A stretch of 64,000 nucleotides of DNA from Pelecanus crispus. Its lineage: Eukaryota; Chordata; Aves; Pelecaniformes; Pelecanidae. The stretch is taken from the NCBI RefSeq assembly GCF_030463565.1, contig NC_134660.1, positions 379,501 through 443,500 on the forward strand. Reading direction: 5' to 3'. The notes under the pieces were generated by a model that was not told the DNA's origin, did no database searches, and saw only the letters and a list, made by a program, of their open reading frames with translations. Shown here in pieces: positions 22,441 through 35,608 of the stretch (position 1 is its first letter; each line of letters begins with the position of its first letter). Both the position numbers and the translations under genes were made by a program.

Positions 22441-24800
22441 AGATTTCACGATTTTCGGAGGGTCACCCTGTCCTCGCCCCCTTCACACCCTCGCTACCAG
22501 CTCTGGACTTTATAGAAAGATAACAAAAACACACAGGAAAAAAAAAAAAAAAAATCCCCCTCCCCCTTTTTTTTTTATTAAAAAAACCCCACAAATGGAA
22601 AAAAAAAAAAAACACCCACCACCCCGCGCAGACCCTCCCGTCCCGCCCCAGGCAGCGGGCGCGGAGCATGAGCCGAGCTGCTCAGGACTCAGCCGTTGGG
22701 ACAATGTCTCTCCCCCCCACTCGCCCCCCCGGCGTCTCGGCCCCCCCCCAAAACCCTTGTACAGTCTGGAAGCTGCACCGGGAGCTCTCCGGGACCTCCG
22801 CATCCACGGCACTTGGGAGCGCCGGCCACGGACCGTGACCCCCCCCCAGCGCGTCCCCATTGAGGGGGGAGGGAGGGTGGATGGGGTGGGGGGGAGCGTG
22901 CGTGTGTGTGCGAGCGTGTGTGCCGGGGTGGGGGGCACCCGGGGCCGCGGCGCGCGCGGCCGCCCCCCGCCCGGGGTCCTGGCTGCTCAGCGTGACCAAG
23001 GGGGGGGGCGCGGGGGTGCTGCCAGAGCACCCCTCTGTGTTGTCGGTGGTTGTTGTGCCGTTGTATTTTATTTTATTCTTTTTTTTTTTCCTTTTTATAA
23101 AACAAGAAAGATCCATCTTTTATTTTTTCTTCCCCCCCCCCCCGCCCCATTTCCCCCGCATCCCCCCCATTTTCCCCCCCCAACCCCGGTGAAGCTGCTC
23201 CTCTCCCTTTGCCCCCCGCCCGCGGGGGACCAGCATTCCCCTTGTCCCGGTTGCCCCAGTGACCCCCAGTTTGGCCCCCCTGGGGCTCTTGCCTCCCCGG
23301 CCACGCTGTAAATATTGGTGCGGTTTGGGTTGATTTTGGGGGGGTCGATGCCCCCCTTCCCGGGAGGGGGATGGGGCTGCGGGGACCGGGGTGGGTGCAT
23401 GGGGGGGGGGCCTGGCGGCGCCTGCCTGGGCCCCCCCCCCTTTTTTTAAGCAGACACGAGCACCAGCAATCCCACGGCACCTCCCTGCAGGGTTCCCGTC
23501 CCCCCACCCCGTCATCCCCCCCCAAAATGCCTGGTGCGATTGGGGACCCCCCCCCCCGGGGGGGCACAAGGTTTGTCCCTTTTGGTCCCCCCCGTCCTGT
23601 CCCTGGAGAGGAGCTGGGCTGGGGGACAGGATTTGGGGGCCACAGGGAAGGGGGTGGGGGCACCTACCCCCCCGGGCTAGGGAGGGAAGGCTGGGGGGGC
23701 TTTTGTGTGCTTTAATTTAGCCATTTTTCTCTTCTTTTCACCCAAATCTCAGCTCAGCGGGCGGCTGGGGGGGGCCAAGCTGCAGGTTTGGGTTTTTTCT
23801 GGCTGCAAGGGGAGGGGTCCCACCCCCCCAGCCATGACCCCCCTCTGGGTTTGCTGCTCTCAGCACCCCAAATCCAGCCCCCCCAAGACCTTGAGTCACC
23901 CCAAAGCATGGCGGGGGGTGACAGCCTCTGTCCCGGCCTCGCGCCTCGAATCGGGCTGGAAAACCATTTTGGGGAAAGGGACCCCAGCCCCGGGGTGGGG
24001 GGGTGAACCCGGCTGCCCCCGCACGGACAATCCCCCCGTGTCCCCCCCCGGGACCGGGGCCCCGCAGAGAACCCGGCCGGCGTGTGTCTGTCCCCCCGTG
24101 TCTGTCCCCCCGTCCCTCCGGCTCCCCCCCCCCGCCCCCCATTTGGGATTTTCCTTTAATTTTCTTCCCAATTTTTAATTCCCCCCCATCCCCTAAGGGG
24201 AAACCCATCCCTTTTTCTGCTGAATGTACCCAGCACCGTCGTGTTTTAGTGGATGTGTTTTTAGTACAAAAAAAAGACAAAAAAAAAAAACCTTTTTTTT
24301 TCTTTTTTTCTGTTTTAAAAAAATAATTAAAAAATAATAATAAAAATGAAAAATTCTTACAGCGCCGACAATTGGGGGAAAAGGCGTTTGCGCTGCAAGA
24401 GAATTGAACCTGAGTGCATTTTGGCACTGCCACAAAAACCCGGGATCCTTTAGATGGAAGTTCTTGTGAATTACATTAAAAAAAAAAAAAAAACGAACAA
24501 AAAAAAAATCATCTTTTTTTTCTAATATTTAAAGAGTGTTTTTGTAGGTTTAAAAAAAAGACAAAAAAAATAAAAAAAAAAAATAATCCCAACTTGGAAT
24601 TTGTACGGCTGAGCGGGACGCGGGGGCCTCGCATCTGCGGTTTCCCGGTTTGCTTGGGTTTCGGTTCTTTTTTTTTTTTTTTTTTGGTTCGTTTTTTGAG
24701 TTTTTTGGGTTTTTTGGTTTTTTTTTTTTTTTTGTATAATAAAGTGAAAAATAATGTTTCTGTTCTCATGTCATTACTATAAAAAATAAAACTTTAGGAA
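22114..24800 (+). other. UBTF: UBTF 3' UTR, homopolymer-rich, with poly(A) signals at its end
   Basis: About 2.7 kb between the UBTF stop and AATAAA hexamers at 24738-24743 and 24785-24790. It includes a T32 run (22408-22439), A runs near 22540 and 22600, C-rich stretches, and a T/A-rich last 600 bases. No other gene start intervenes, so one long UTR is the simplest reading. Confidence 0.75.
24738..24790 (+). terminator. UBTF: UBTF poly(A) signals
   Basis: Two AATAAA hexamers 47 bases apart at 24738 and 24785, immediately before the composition switches to the G-rich intergenic array. Confidence 0.75.
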
Positions 24801-24839
24801 AAAAAAAAAAACCCACAAGTGCAAGGAGTGGTTTTTTCC

Positions 24840-25335
24840 CCCCCCCGTTGTGGATGTGGGGGATCCGTGGGGATCACTCGGGGGGATCCGCTGGGGGGGC
24901 GATCCCGGGGGTTCACTTTTGGGGGCTGCATGGGATGGGGGGGATCCGCGGGGATCGGTGGTGGGGAGCGGGTTGGGGTCCCTCGGGGGGATCTGTTGGG
25001 TCCGTAATGGCCCAGGGAGCTTTTGGGGGGCATCTGTAGGATGAGGACTGAGGGGTCCGGGGGGGTCACTGGGGGGGTCTAAGGGTAGGAGGGATCCATA
25101 GGGAGAGCGGGGATCCATGGGGACAGGGGGATCCTTGGGAAGGTGGGGGATCCCCAGGGATGGGGGGTCCCTAGGGATGGGGGAGCCCTCGGGGTGGGGG
25201 ATCCGTGTGGATGGGGGGGATCCATAGGGGTGGGGGGGTCCCTAGGGACGGGGGGGGGCCGTGGGGATCGGGGGGTCCATAGGGGTGGGGGGTCCCTAGG
25301 GACGGGGGGGCCGTGGGGATCGGGGGTCCCCGGCG
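24840..25335. repeat. G-rich minisatellite between UBTF and ATXN7L3
   Basis: Irregular tandem units built from GGGGGATCC, GTGGGGATC and GGTCCCTAGGGA words, about 20-40 bases each. The G-rich + strand has many potential G-quadruplex runs. The array leads directly into the ATXN7L3 CpG island. Confidence 0.75.
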
Positions 25336-25369
25336 TCTCTGTGGAGGGACCCGGGGGGGGGAGCCCCGG

Positions 25370-25861
25370 GGCCCCGCCCGGAGGGGCCCAGGCCCCGCCC
25401 CGCCCCTCTCGCCCCGCCCCCCGTGCCACACCCCCCCCGTGCCCGCCCGCCCCGCCCCCCCCCGCCCCGGCGCCCCTCTGACTGGGTGTCGGCCCCGCGC
25501 GGCGGCGGCGGCGACGGCCGCTCCCATTGGCCGCGCCCCGCACGGCGCCTCCCCATTGGCGGCGGGCGCGGGGGCGGGCCGTGCGCGCGCCGGGTGCGGC
25601 GCCCCGCCCCTCTTCACCCCCCCACCCCCCCCCCCCCCCCGCTCCGCTCCCTGGGCCGCCGCCGCCGGGCGGAGGGAGCGCCAGGCCCGGCCCGCTCCGC
25701 GCACCGCTCCCGCCCCGGCCCGCCCCGGCCCCGGCCCCGGCCCCGGCCCCGGCAGGGCGGGCGGGCGGGCGGCGCTGCCGCCGAGCATGGCGAGCCGCCG
25801 CCGGGCCCCGCGGCGGAGCGGCGGGGGGCGCTGACCCGGCCCCGACGGGCCCTCCGCGCCG
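25370..25861 (+). promoter_or_regulatory. ATXN7L3: ATXN7L3 CpG-island promoter and non-coding exon 1
   Basis: Very CpG-dense. Two inverted CCAAT boxes (ATTGG at 25526-25530 and 25555-25559, 29 bases apart) suit NF-Y, with GC boxes around them. A probable non-coding first exon ends at 25861 before donor GTGAGT at 25862. It would splice to the acceptor at 27521-27522 ahead of the ATG at 27585. No TATA box is evident. Confidence 0.7.
25787..25834 (+). other. 15-codon upstream ORF in presumed ATXN7L3 exon 1
   Basis: ATG at 25787 in context GAGCATGG opens MASRRRAPRRSGGGR and closes with TGA at 25832-25834, within the presumed 5' UTR exon and before its donor. It is Arg-rich, as GC-rich chance ORFs are. 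It could reduce translation of the main frame if the transcript starts upstream of it. Confidence 0.45.
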
Positions 25862-27522
25862 GTGAGTGACCGACCCACCCCTCTCGGCCCTCCCGGCCCG
25901 GAGCTCCCGCTCCCGGGGCCCCGCCCCGCCCTGGGGCCCTGCAGCACCGGAGGGCGGCCCGGTGGCCCCGCCCCGCCGCCCCGGAGGACCCCCGGGCCCC
26001 CCCGCCCCCCCCCGCGCTGCTGTGGGCCCCCCCGGGGTCCCCGCTCCGCCGACCCCGTGCCCGGCCCCTCCCTGGCGCCGCCCACCCTGCGTGTGCCCCC
26101 CCACAAAAGCCCCCCGTGCCCTCCACCCGCTCCCGGCCCCCCGGGCCCAGCAGACCCCCCGCGCCCCCCCGCCTGTGGAGACCCCCGGCCCGCTCTCCAG
26201 CTGCCCACCCCCCCCTCCTGCCCCCCCCCGGGCCCCAGCCCGGTGCAGCACCCGGCTCCCGCAGGGGCTTCTCGGCCGTGCCCCCCCCCCCCCCCCCCCG
26301 GGGCTGGCATCGCCCTCCCCAGGCTGGCATCGCCCCCCCCGGCTGGCAGCGCCCCGGGGGGCAGGCAGGGTGCACCCCCCCCAGCTGGGTGCCTGCCTCC
26401 CTTTTGTTCGGCTCCCGCGGGCCTTGCCTGCGGGCCTGCCCGCAGCGGGGGGGCTGGGCAGCACCCGGCAGCACCCCCCGCCCCCCCGGCTCCTGCCTGC
26501 GCCACAGCGGCCTCCCCGATGGGGGGGCCCGGGGGGGGTCCAGGAGGAAACACCCCGCGGGGCGAGGACGGCGCAGGTCTGCGCCGATGCCAACCGGTGT
26601 TTCCTCTTTCCGCGGCGGAGGGAAGAAATCCCCGGCCCAGGCCCGGAAGCGGGTGCCGGGGTGTTGGGGGGGGCACGCACGGGGACCCCCCCGTCCCCGT
26701 GGTTGGGTCGGAACCCCCGCTCCGTGGCAACCGGGGGATGCAAGCCACTGGCCAGTACCCACCGTTTGTGGGTGCTGGCAGCAGCACGGCGCTGGTGGGG
26801 GTGTCCTGAAGTGAGTTTGGGGCCCCCCCTCTTTAGACCCAGCGTTGGAGGGGGGGTCTGGGGTGCCCTCTGCAGAGGGGGGACGTGGTGGTCGCCGTCC
26901 CTGCCCGGTCCCCCCCCTCCATCGGCTTCACGGGAGGGTGATGCAGCAAAAGCCACTGTCCGTCTGCGGGGGGGGCTCAGCTTTGGGGTGCGGGGGGGGG
27001 CATCCCGAGTCCCCTGTGCCCCCCTGCAATCCAGAGACGATGCTGGGGGCGGGGGGGGGCTCCTGGGGACCTGACGCCTCGGTGATGGCCGGGCATGTCC
27101 TAGGCCGGCCCTGGGGGGGCCCTGGCAGTGGGGCGCAGGGGACGTCTCCCCCATGGCGGCAGGCGGGGAGAGGCCTTGTTTATCCAGACGAAAGGACTGG
27201 GGAGCGGCCGTCCCTCCCTGGGAAGGAGAGGCCGTCCTGCAAGTTGGTGGGGGCCGGGCAGCAGATCCAAATCCAGGACCCTTCCCCGTCTCCCCTTGAC
27301 CGTGGGGGGGGGGGGGGAAGCCAGGCTGGGGGACCCCCGTGGCCCCCCATTGCTGGGGGGTTTAACCCAGGACTCTGCCTCATGGGCTTGGAGACACCCC
27401 AGAGGTCTGGGGGCCTTGCCCGTTCCCCAGGGCGCGCGGTGGGCTTTTGGCTGGGTGGGGGGCAGGGGGGGTCTGCTGGCTGCGGGTGAGGTGCCAGCAC
27501 AGCCCCTGCCTCCCCCTCGCAG
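25862..27522 (+). other. ATXN7L3: ATXN7L3 5' intron, C/G-rich
   Basis: Intron between the presumed non-coding exon and the start-codon exon. It contains C runs and scattered GGCTGGCA words near 26300, and no recognisable exon. A long minus-strand open frame over 25079-27154 is a composition artefact. Confidence 0.55.
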
Positions 27523-27584
27523 CGAGACCCCTGCGCGTCCTGTGCTATGAGCGTTTGGCGTGACTTCTCCGCGAGCAGTTGCAA

Positions 27585-30500
27585 ATGAAAATGGAGGATA
27601 TGTCTTTGTCTGGCCTGGATAACAGCAAACTGGAGGTGAGCGGCCCCCCGGGGCTGTGTTTGTCCCCCTGGGCTGTCCGTCTGTCCCTCCGCGGCCCCCG
27701 CCTCCCTCCTCGTCTCTAACACCCCAACCCTTGCCCCAGGCCATTGCGCACGAGATCTACACGGACCTGGTGGAAGATGCTTGCCTGGGCCTCTGCTTTG
27801 AAGTCCACCGGGCGGTCAAGTGCGGCTACTTCTTCCTGGACGACACGGACCCCGACAGCATGAAGGACTTCGGTGAGCGCCCCGCGGCTCCCTGGGGACA
27901 GGGTGACACTGGCCACAGGGACACAGCCAGCGTCCCGCTCCCGGTGCCACCAGAAAAAGCCACGGAGAGGCTGCGGGGGGATCTGTTGTCCCCACACGTA
28001 GGGATTTGGGCACAAGCGCTGCCGAGGAGCGGCCCAAGCGTGCTCCCAGCGGTGCCGGTGCTGCCGGGACGTGACCGGCCTGTCCCAAAGGAGCCATTTT
28101 GTAAACCCTGGGGTGAACTGAGCCCCAGAAATGTTGCCCCGAGGCACGGTGCTCTGCCCTGGGGGAGCACGGCTGGGTGGGTGGGGGTAGGAGAGACCCC
28201 CCCCAGCTGCGCTGCTCCTGGATTCAGGCCCCCAAAACTGAGCTGAGGGTCTGGGAAGGGACCAGCGGCCCAAGGGACCCCCCCAGAGCAAAGCACCAGA
28301 GCTGGGGGGCGTGGCCAGCGTTGCCTCCGCAGCAGAGGGAGGTCTCGGGGGGGCTGACTCGTGTGCCTCCCACAGAGATCGTGGACCAGCCCGGCGTGGA
28401 CATCTTCGGGCAGGTCTACAACCAGTGGAAGAACAAGGAGTGCGTGTGCCCCAACTGCAGCCGCAGCATCGCCGCCTCCCGCTTCGCCCCCCACCTGGAG
28501 AAGTGCCTGGGCATGGGCCGCAACAGCAGCCGCATCGCCAACCGCAGGTGAGCACGTCCCCCCAAAAAGAAAGCCGGGCTGGGGGCTCCCGTGGTCCCCT
28601 CTGTGTGGGGGAATCAAGGCACAAGGGGGGACTGAGGCTGTGGGGCTGCGTCTCTGCTCGGTGGGGGGGTGCAGAGGATTTGGGCACCCCCATCTCAGCA
28701 CTGATGAGCCTGGGATGGAAATGGGGCATCCAGGCTCTCCCCGCTCCCTGCTTTTCGTTGTGGGGGTGTGCGTCCTTGACGCCCAACCCTGGAGGCCCAC
28801 CTCCAGCTCCTCTTGCTCTAACCCGCCGCTTCCTTCCTTCCTGGAAAAACAAACCGGGAATCCTGGCTCCTCTGTGCCCCCCTTGCCTTGGTGGCTGCTG
28901 GGGACCCATCCTGGATCCGGGGCTGGGACTGTCTGGGGTAGGCAAGGCAGAGCTGGTGGGGTGCAGGGTGGATCCTGGGGTGCCGGGGAGGCCGGGAGGA
29001 TGTGGGACGGATCCCGGCTGTGGGCCCCTGACCTTCCTCCCCTCCCCGCGCAGGATCGCGAGCAGCAACAACATGAACAAGTCGGAGAGCGACCAGGAGG
29101 ACAACGACGACATCAACGACAATGACTGGTCCTATGGCTCGGAGAAGAAAGGTGGGGCGGTGCGGGGGGCACGGGTGCCGGCTCAGACGGGGGTCCCTGG
29201 CCCCCCTGAGGGCTGGGGGTCGTGGCCCGGCTGCTCCGTGGCCCTTGCAGCCGGGTCCTGAGCGTGTGTGCAGTGGGTGGTGGGGTGAGAGCAGCCGTGT
29301 GGGGGTCCCCGACTGCCCCCCCGTCCCTGGGGAGGGGAGCGTCCCAGCAGCGGGGGTGGAGGGTGGGCTGGAGGTGACCGCTGCAGCAATTGGGGCTAAA
29401 TCCACCAGAAAAGGTAAAAGTCGTCCCTTCTCTGTCTCTCCCTGTAGCAAAGAAGCGGAAATCGGATAAGGTGAGGGGGCCGGGGGGCTGCTGGGGAGGG
29501 GGCCGGGGCGGGGGCTGTGGGGGGCACGGGGGGCGCACCCTGCCCCCCCCAACGCCCCCCCCTCTCCTTGCAGAACCCCAACTCGCCCCGCAGGTCCAAG
29601 TCCCTGAAACACAAAAATGGTGAGGGGGGCGGGGCTGCCGCCGGGGGCGGGGCGTCGGTGTGGGCGGGGCGCCGGGGCGGGGCGGGGCTTGTGGGGAGGC
29701 GAGCAGGGGCGGGGCGTGCGGCGGGGGCGGGGCGTTTGGGGGCGGGGCGAGCGGTGGGCGGGGCGCCTGCAGTGGGCGGAGCTTGTTGGGAGGCAGGCGG
29801 CTCCCTGGAGGGGCGGGGGGCACACGGGGGGGGCCGGGCCGCGGGCAGGGACCCTCCTCACCCCTCCTCTCTTCCAGGCGAGATCGGCGGGAACCCCGAC
29901 CCCTTCAAGGTGAGCCTGGGCCGGGGGAGATGGCGCCCGGCCCCTCCTCCGTCCCCCGGGACAGCCCCGGCCCCCGCCGGCCCTGACGCCGCTCTGTGCC
30001 CCCCCACAGTACAGCAACTCGGCGGGGATCAACTACGAGACGCTGGGCCCCGAGGAGCTGCGGACGCTGCTCACCACGGTGCGCGGCCGGGGGCGCAGGG
30101 GCTCGGGAGGCACTGGCGGACGCAGGGGAGCTCCGTCCCCAGCCGGACGGGATGCACGGGGACTGGGACCCCCGGGTTCTCTCCTGGCTCGGCTCTGTCC
30201 CAGCGGGGCTGGCTTCCAGGCTGGGAATGGGGACGGTCGTGATCTGAGCCTGGTGACAGGGATGTGCGTCTTCCCCTGGAGAAGCCCAGCACCTCGCTGG
30301 GCAGTCCCAGTCCTGGGAGCGTGGTGGCCTGGGGCGGTGGGACTGGTCTGTCTAGGGGGACGGGACAGCGCTGGGAGGTTGAGGGCCGCGTGGCTGCTCC
30401 TCTGCCCGCTCACCCGTCCCTTCTCTCCCCAGCAATGCGGGGTCATCTCTGAGCACACCAAGAAGATGTGCACCAGGTGAGAGCATCCTGGGCTTTCCCT

Positions 30501-31620
30501 GCTCGGTGTAGGGCTGTGGGGGGCTTTGGAGGGGGGTCCTCAGGGTGCCTGGATCCCCATGGGAGCTGGGCCGGGGGGAATGACAGAAAAAGGCCTGACC
30601 CAGTCCCGTGTCTCCCATCAGGTCCCTGCGGTGTCCCCAGCACACAGATGAGCAGCGGAGATCGGTCCGGGTTTACCTCCTCGGTCCCTCCGCGTAAGTG
30701 AGCACACACACGGGGTCTGCAAGGTCCCAGGGCCACCGTCCCGGTGTGGGGACAGGGACGAGGCTCTGCCGCCCAGAGCGAACAGAGGCTGGGGGGGCTG
30801 CACGGGGTGCCCAGGGCCCGAGCAAGGATGGGGATGGGGATGGGGATGGGGACACCTCCCGGGGAGGCTTGGAGAGCTGGGATCGGGATGTGCAACCCAG
30901 CCGGGCCCCGGGGAGCAGGATCGAGCCCCTGGCGTCTCCCTTGCATCGAGGCGTGCAGCACCGTGGGCTCCGTCCCCCCATCCCGGGGGCTGGGGACGCC
31001 CGTGACACCTCTCTGCCCAGGTCCCTGCCCGAGGCGGAGGGCAGCGTGGAGAACGACAGCTTCGAGGTGGCGGAGAGCCAGGCCATCATGAGCCGGCTGC
31101 AGTGGGACGGCTCCTCCGACATCTCGCCCTCTGACTCAGCCTCCTCAAAAGCCAGTGAGTGTTTGGGGGGGGACAGATCCTGTGACACAGACCCCTCTGG
31201 GAGGGCAGACCCGGGTGTTCCTGGCATCTCTCCAGCACAAGAGGGGACGGACAGACGGACCGTGGCTATCCAAAGCCACCCCAAAGAGTCCCTAGAGTAT
31301 CTGCTGGGGACATCTTGTCACCCACCTTCCCAGGGTGGGGGGGAATGTTTTGGGGTACATTTTCCTGGGTATGGATCGGTGATGGGGGGATCCTCTCTGT
31401 TTTGGGGGGGGGGTCCTGCTGGCCCAGCTGTTCCCCAACACCCCCATCTTCTCCCTTTCCCCCCACCCCAGGTACAAACAACTCTGAGTCCCGCAAGACC
31501 AAGAAGAAGAAGCCCCACTTGGGGCTGGTGAGCGGCGCCCCAGGGCTCGGCTCCAGCAAGAAGAAGAAGCCCAAACCCCCCGCGCCCCACACCCCCAGCA
31601 TCTACGACGACATCAACTGA
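27585..31620 (+). CDS. ATXN7L3: ATXN7L3, SAGA deubiquitinase-module subunit, complete, 12 coding exons
   Basis: Orthologue of yeast Sgf11. With ENY2 it activates USP22 to remove ubiquitin from H2B (and H2A) in the nucleus. Coding exons: 27585-27635, 27740-27872, 28376-28547, 29054-29151, 29448-29470, 29574-29619, 29878-29909, 30010-30078, 30433-30476, 30622-30693, 31021-31154, 31472-31620 (TGA 31618). This gives 340 residues against 347 in human. The start [17 protein letters not shown] is followed by the ENY2-binding helix region, the Sgf11 zinc finger [15 protein letters not shown] then HLEKC (exon 3), an acidic and Lys-rich linker, an SCA7-type zinc domain ([12 protein letters not shown] then RCPQH) and the C-terminus PSIYDDIN. 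The 31154 donor yields the shorter isoform seen in human. All junction phases agree, and no lesion is seen. Confidence 0.96.
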
Positions 31621-33630
31621 GCGCAGCGGAGCTGACAGGGTGAGGGGACGGACAGACAGACGGACACAGGCTGGGGCAGCCCCTCCCGCCCCGGCTGGGG
31701 CAGCCCTGCGATTCGGACACAAAGCGGGTACCCGGGGTGCGGAGGATGGAGGACTTGGCCATCGCTGTGGCCGGGGCTGGAGGGGGGGGGCTGGATTTGG
31801 GAGCCCCCATTAGTGCCCCCCTCCCCCTCGCCGCCCCCCCCGCCCCTGGTGCCTCTATTTATTCTGTGACAGTTTTTGTACATGGGGCTCCCATCAGGGC
31901 TCTGAGGGGGCATTGCGCTCGGAGATGGGGGCACAATCCCCCCTTCCCTTCCCACTGCCCACCCAAAAACCAGCTGGGCCCCCTCCCACGCTCGCTCCTC
32001 CAGAGCACCCTTACCCCAGCGGGGCGGGGGACACCTGGGCCCCCAGGGCAGGTCCAGACCTGGGTGAGGGGGGTGCAAATCCCTCCTGCCCCCGCAGTTT
32101 GGGGTCAGCCCCTGGCCTGGGGCTGCTCCCCCTCTCCGTGCCCCAGGCCGGCGCTCGCTGGTCGGGCTGGCTCAAGACAGGGGAGCATACTGGGGGGGAC
32201 TTTTCCCCCTCAGAGGAGGCAAGTGGGGACCCCCACACACCCCAAATCTGCTGCAAGCAGCTGGATTTGGCTGCTGGGGAGCATTTGGGGCCCGGCACTG
32301 CCTCCGCAGGGCTTGCCCAGGTGCCAGTGGGGCGGTCTGCATGCTGCATCCTTCCTGTTTGGGGCTGTTTGTGGGGGACACCGGGGCTCTGTCCCCAGCC
32401 TGGGGTGGCGGGGGGCTGCTGTGACCTCCCCTGCTCCGAACGGGCCCCTGTGTGTGGAGGGGGGGCCCGGCCTGCCGGCACAGCCCTTGTGCCAGGCTGG
32501 GAAATGCGCCGTACCCCTGCAGGCACCGAGTGCACTTGGCGGGGGGAGCACAGCCCAGCTTTGAGGCTGAGCCCCTGCCCCCATGGCCCCAGGGCAGCTC
32601 TGTGTCCCTACTGGGGGCCTGCTGCTGCAGTTGGGGGGGGCCCTTTGGGACCCCCAACAGCTCTGGCTGGTGTTTGTACCCCCACGGGCTCCAGTATTTG
32701 GCTGGGGGGGGCCTGGGACCAGCACTCCGCTGTGCGGGCCTGGGGAGGCCAGGTCCCTCCGGCGGAAGCCAGCTCCCCGCAGCCTGGCGATAACCCCGCT
32801 CTGGCTGCTTGCCCTCGCAGGGGCTGCGCTGGGGATGGGGCTGGCTCAGCCCCCTCCGTTGTTGTGTCCTGTTCCCCCCACCCCCCCCCCCCAGCTGTCT
32901 GACACCCCGAGTTTGGCTGTAGTCTCTGGGGGGGGGGGGGGGTTGCTCCTGCCCCCCACAATGCTGTGGTGGTGTGGCCGGTCACTTTGGTGGGTCTTGC
33001 AAATTATGGTGCTCTCGACTCTGGATTCACTATTGTTTTACTGCTGCTAAAGGCTAGTGCTGTGGCAGGAGCCAGGGCACGGGGGGGGGGGGGGGGCCAT
33101 GGAGCCCTGGGCACCCCAAACCATGGACAGGGAGCCCCCAGCTGCATGGGGACCCCTATGCTCCCTCCCTGCTGTGGTCGGCAGTCACTCCCGGCACGGC
33201 TTCGGGGGGGCACTGGCCACCGGAGCATGCCGAGCTGGCCTTTGTGTGCCCCGGGGCTCGAGGACGGGGGGGGTCCAGGCACCCAGAAACACGGGGGACG
33301 ACCCTGGGCCCCCAGCTCCAACCACCTGGGGCGGGCATGGTGACTGGATGGGACAGCCTGAGCCCCTCCGGCTGTGGGAGAGGGGCCGCAATTTGGGGTC
33401 CAAGGGTCGTAATGGGGCTGGGGGGTGGCTTGGAAGTGCCCTGCCCCCTGGTCCGTGTCCTCGCCCACGTGCCAGCGCCGGCAGCTGCTTGGAGCCCTCC
33501 CGGGCTTGAGATTTGTATTTTTGCGCACGTACTCCATCCCATACGGGTAGTTGAGCCGTTGTAAGGTCTGTGTGTCCCATTAGTGGGTTGTGGCTGCCCC
33601 TGTAAATAAAACTGCATCTTGACTTGGTAT
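31621..33630 (+). other. ATXN7L3: ATXN7L3 3' UTR
   Basis: About 2 kb of G-rich non-coding sequence ending with AATAAA at 33605-33610 (TGTAAATAAAACTGC). It has no other gene and no open frame with recognisable homology. A G11 run (33080-33092) and C/G runs are present. Confidence 0.75.
33605..33610 (+). terminator. ATXN7L3: ATXN7L3 poly(A) signal
   Basis: Canonical AATAAA on the + strand, 228 bases before the opposing TMUB2 signal. Confidence 0.75.
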
Positions 33631-33837
33631 CTCCGGCTCGTGGCTGCTGTGCGGCACCAGGAACTGCTTAATTACACGCATTTAATTAAGCAGGGCTATC
33701 ACAACCCGCCCCCTGCTCCTCTCCCAGCCTGGCTGCCACCGCTCCATTTACCGAAAGCCACTTGCAGGGCTCTCTGCGGTTTTGCCGGCAGCCACCCCTT
33801 GGGCAGGAAGGCAAGCGCTCGGGCTGACTTTACACCT

Positions 33838-33843
33838 TTTATT
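33838..33843 (-). terminator. TMUB2: TMUB2 poly(A) signal
   Basis: TTTATT on the + strand reads AATAAA on the minus strand, about 500 bases past the TMUB2 stop. TMUB2 and ATXN7L3 therefore converge with about 200 bases between cleavage sites. Confidence 0.7.
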
Positions 33844-34339
33844 TGCTTTAAAAAGTCTCTGGGAGGAAGTCGCAGCCCGTTCCGGCGTGGGGCCCTGGGC
33901 TCGCACCCAACTCACTGTTCACTGTGGCCAAGCTCCTGCCCCAGAGAAGGGGACGGGGCAGGATGCGTGCGGGGTGCGACGCTGCCCTGAGCGCGCACGG
34001 GAGCGAGCCCCAGCGCGCAAAGCCGGCACGCCTGCCGGAGAGGAGCGGAAGGCAGGAACAGAACCCGGCTGAGTGAGAAAGGATCACGCCTGCCTGGCTC
34101 TCCTCCCCAGAGCTGTGCTCGAGGCCGGGAGGGAGGAGGACAGCATCTGGGGGGGCACAGCCCCTTCTGGGGGGGGGGGGACGGGGACGACAAACCCGGC
34201 ACCAAGACTGGGAAGAATGCACCAAGCTGCCGCCATGCCAGCTCCAGTCACCGTAACACTGCAGTGGAGAAAGCAGCGCCCGCCTGAGCGCCGTGCTCCA
34301 CAGGGACAGGGGAAGCTGTGGCACCTCCCAGTCGCATCC
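33844..34339 (-). other. TMUB2: TMUB2 3' UTR
   Basis: Non-coding stretch from the TAG at 34340-34342 (minus strand) to the poly(A) signal. No repeat or additional exon is seen. Confidence 0.65.

Positions 34340-35608
<1,269 letters not shown>

Noticed and set aside
22400-22640. Retrotransposed poly(A)/(T) tails in the UBTF 3' UTR
   Set aside because: T32 and A runs lack target-site duplications or an adjoining element body; simple homopolymer expansion is enough.
25079-27154. 691-codon open frame on the minus strand opposite the ATXN7L3 promoter
   Set aside because: Gly/Ala/Arg/Pro composition only, crossing repeat, promoter and intron. No homology was recognised and ATXN7L3 5' structure explains the region.
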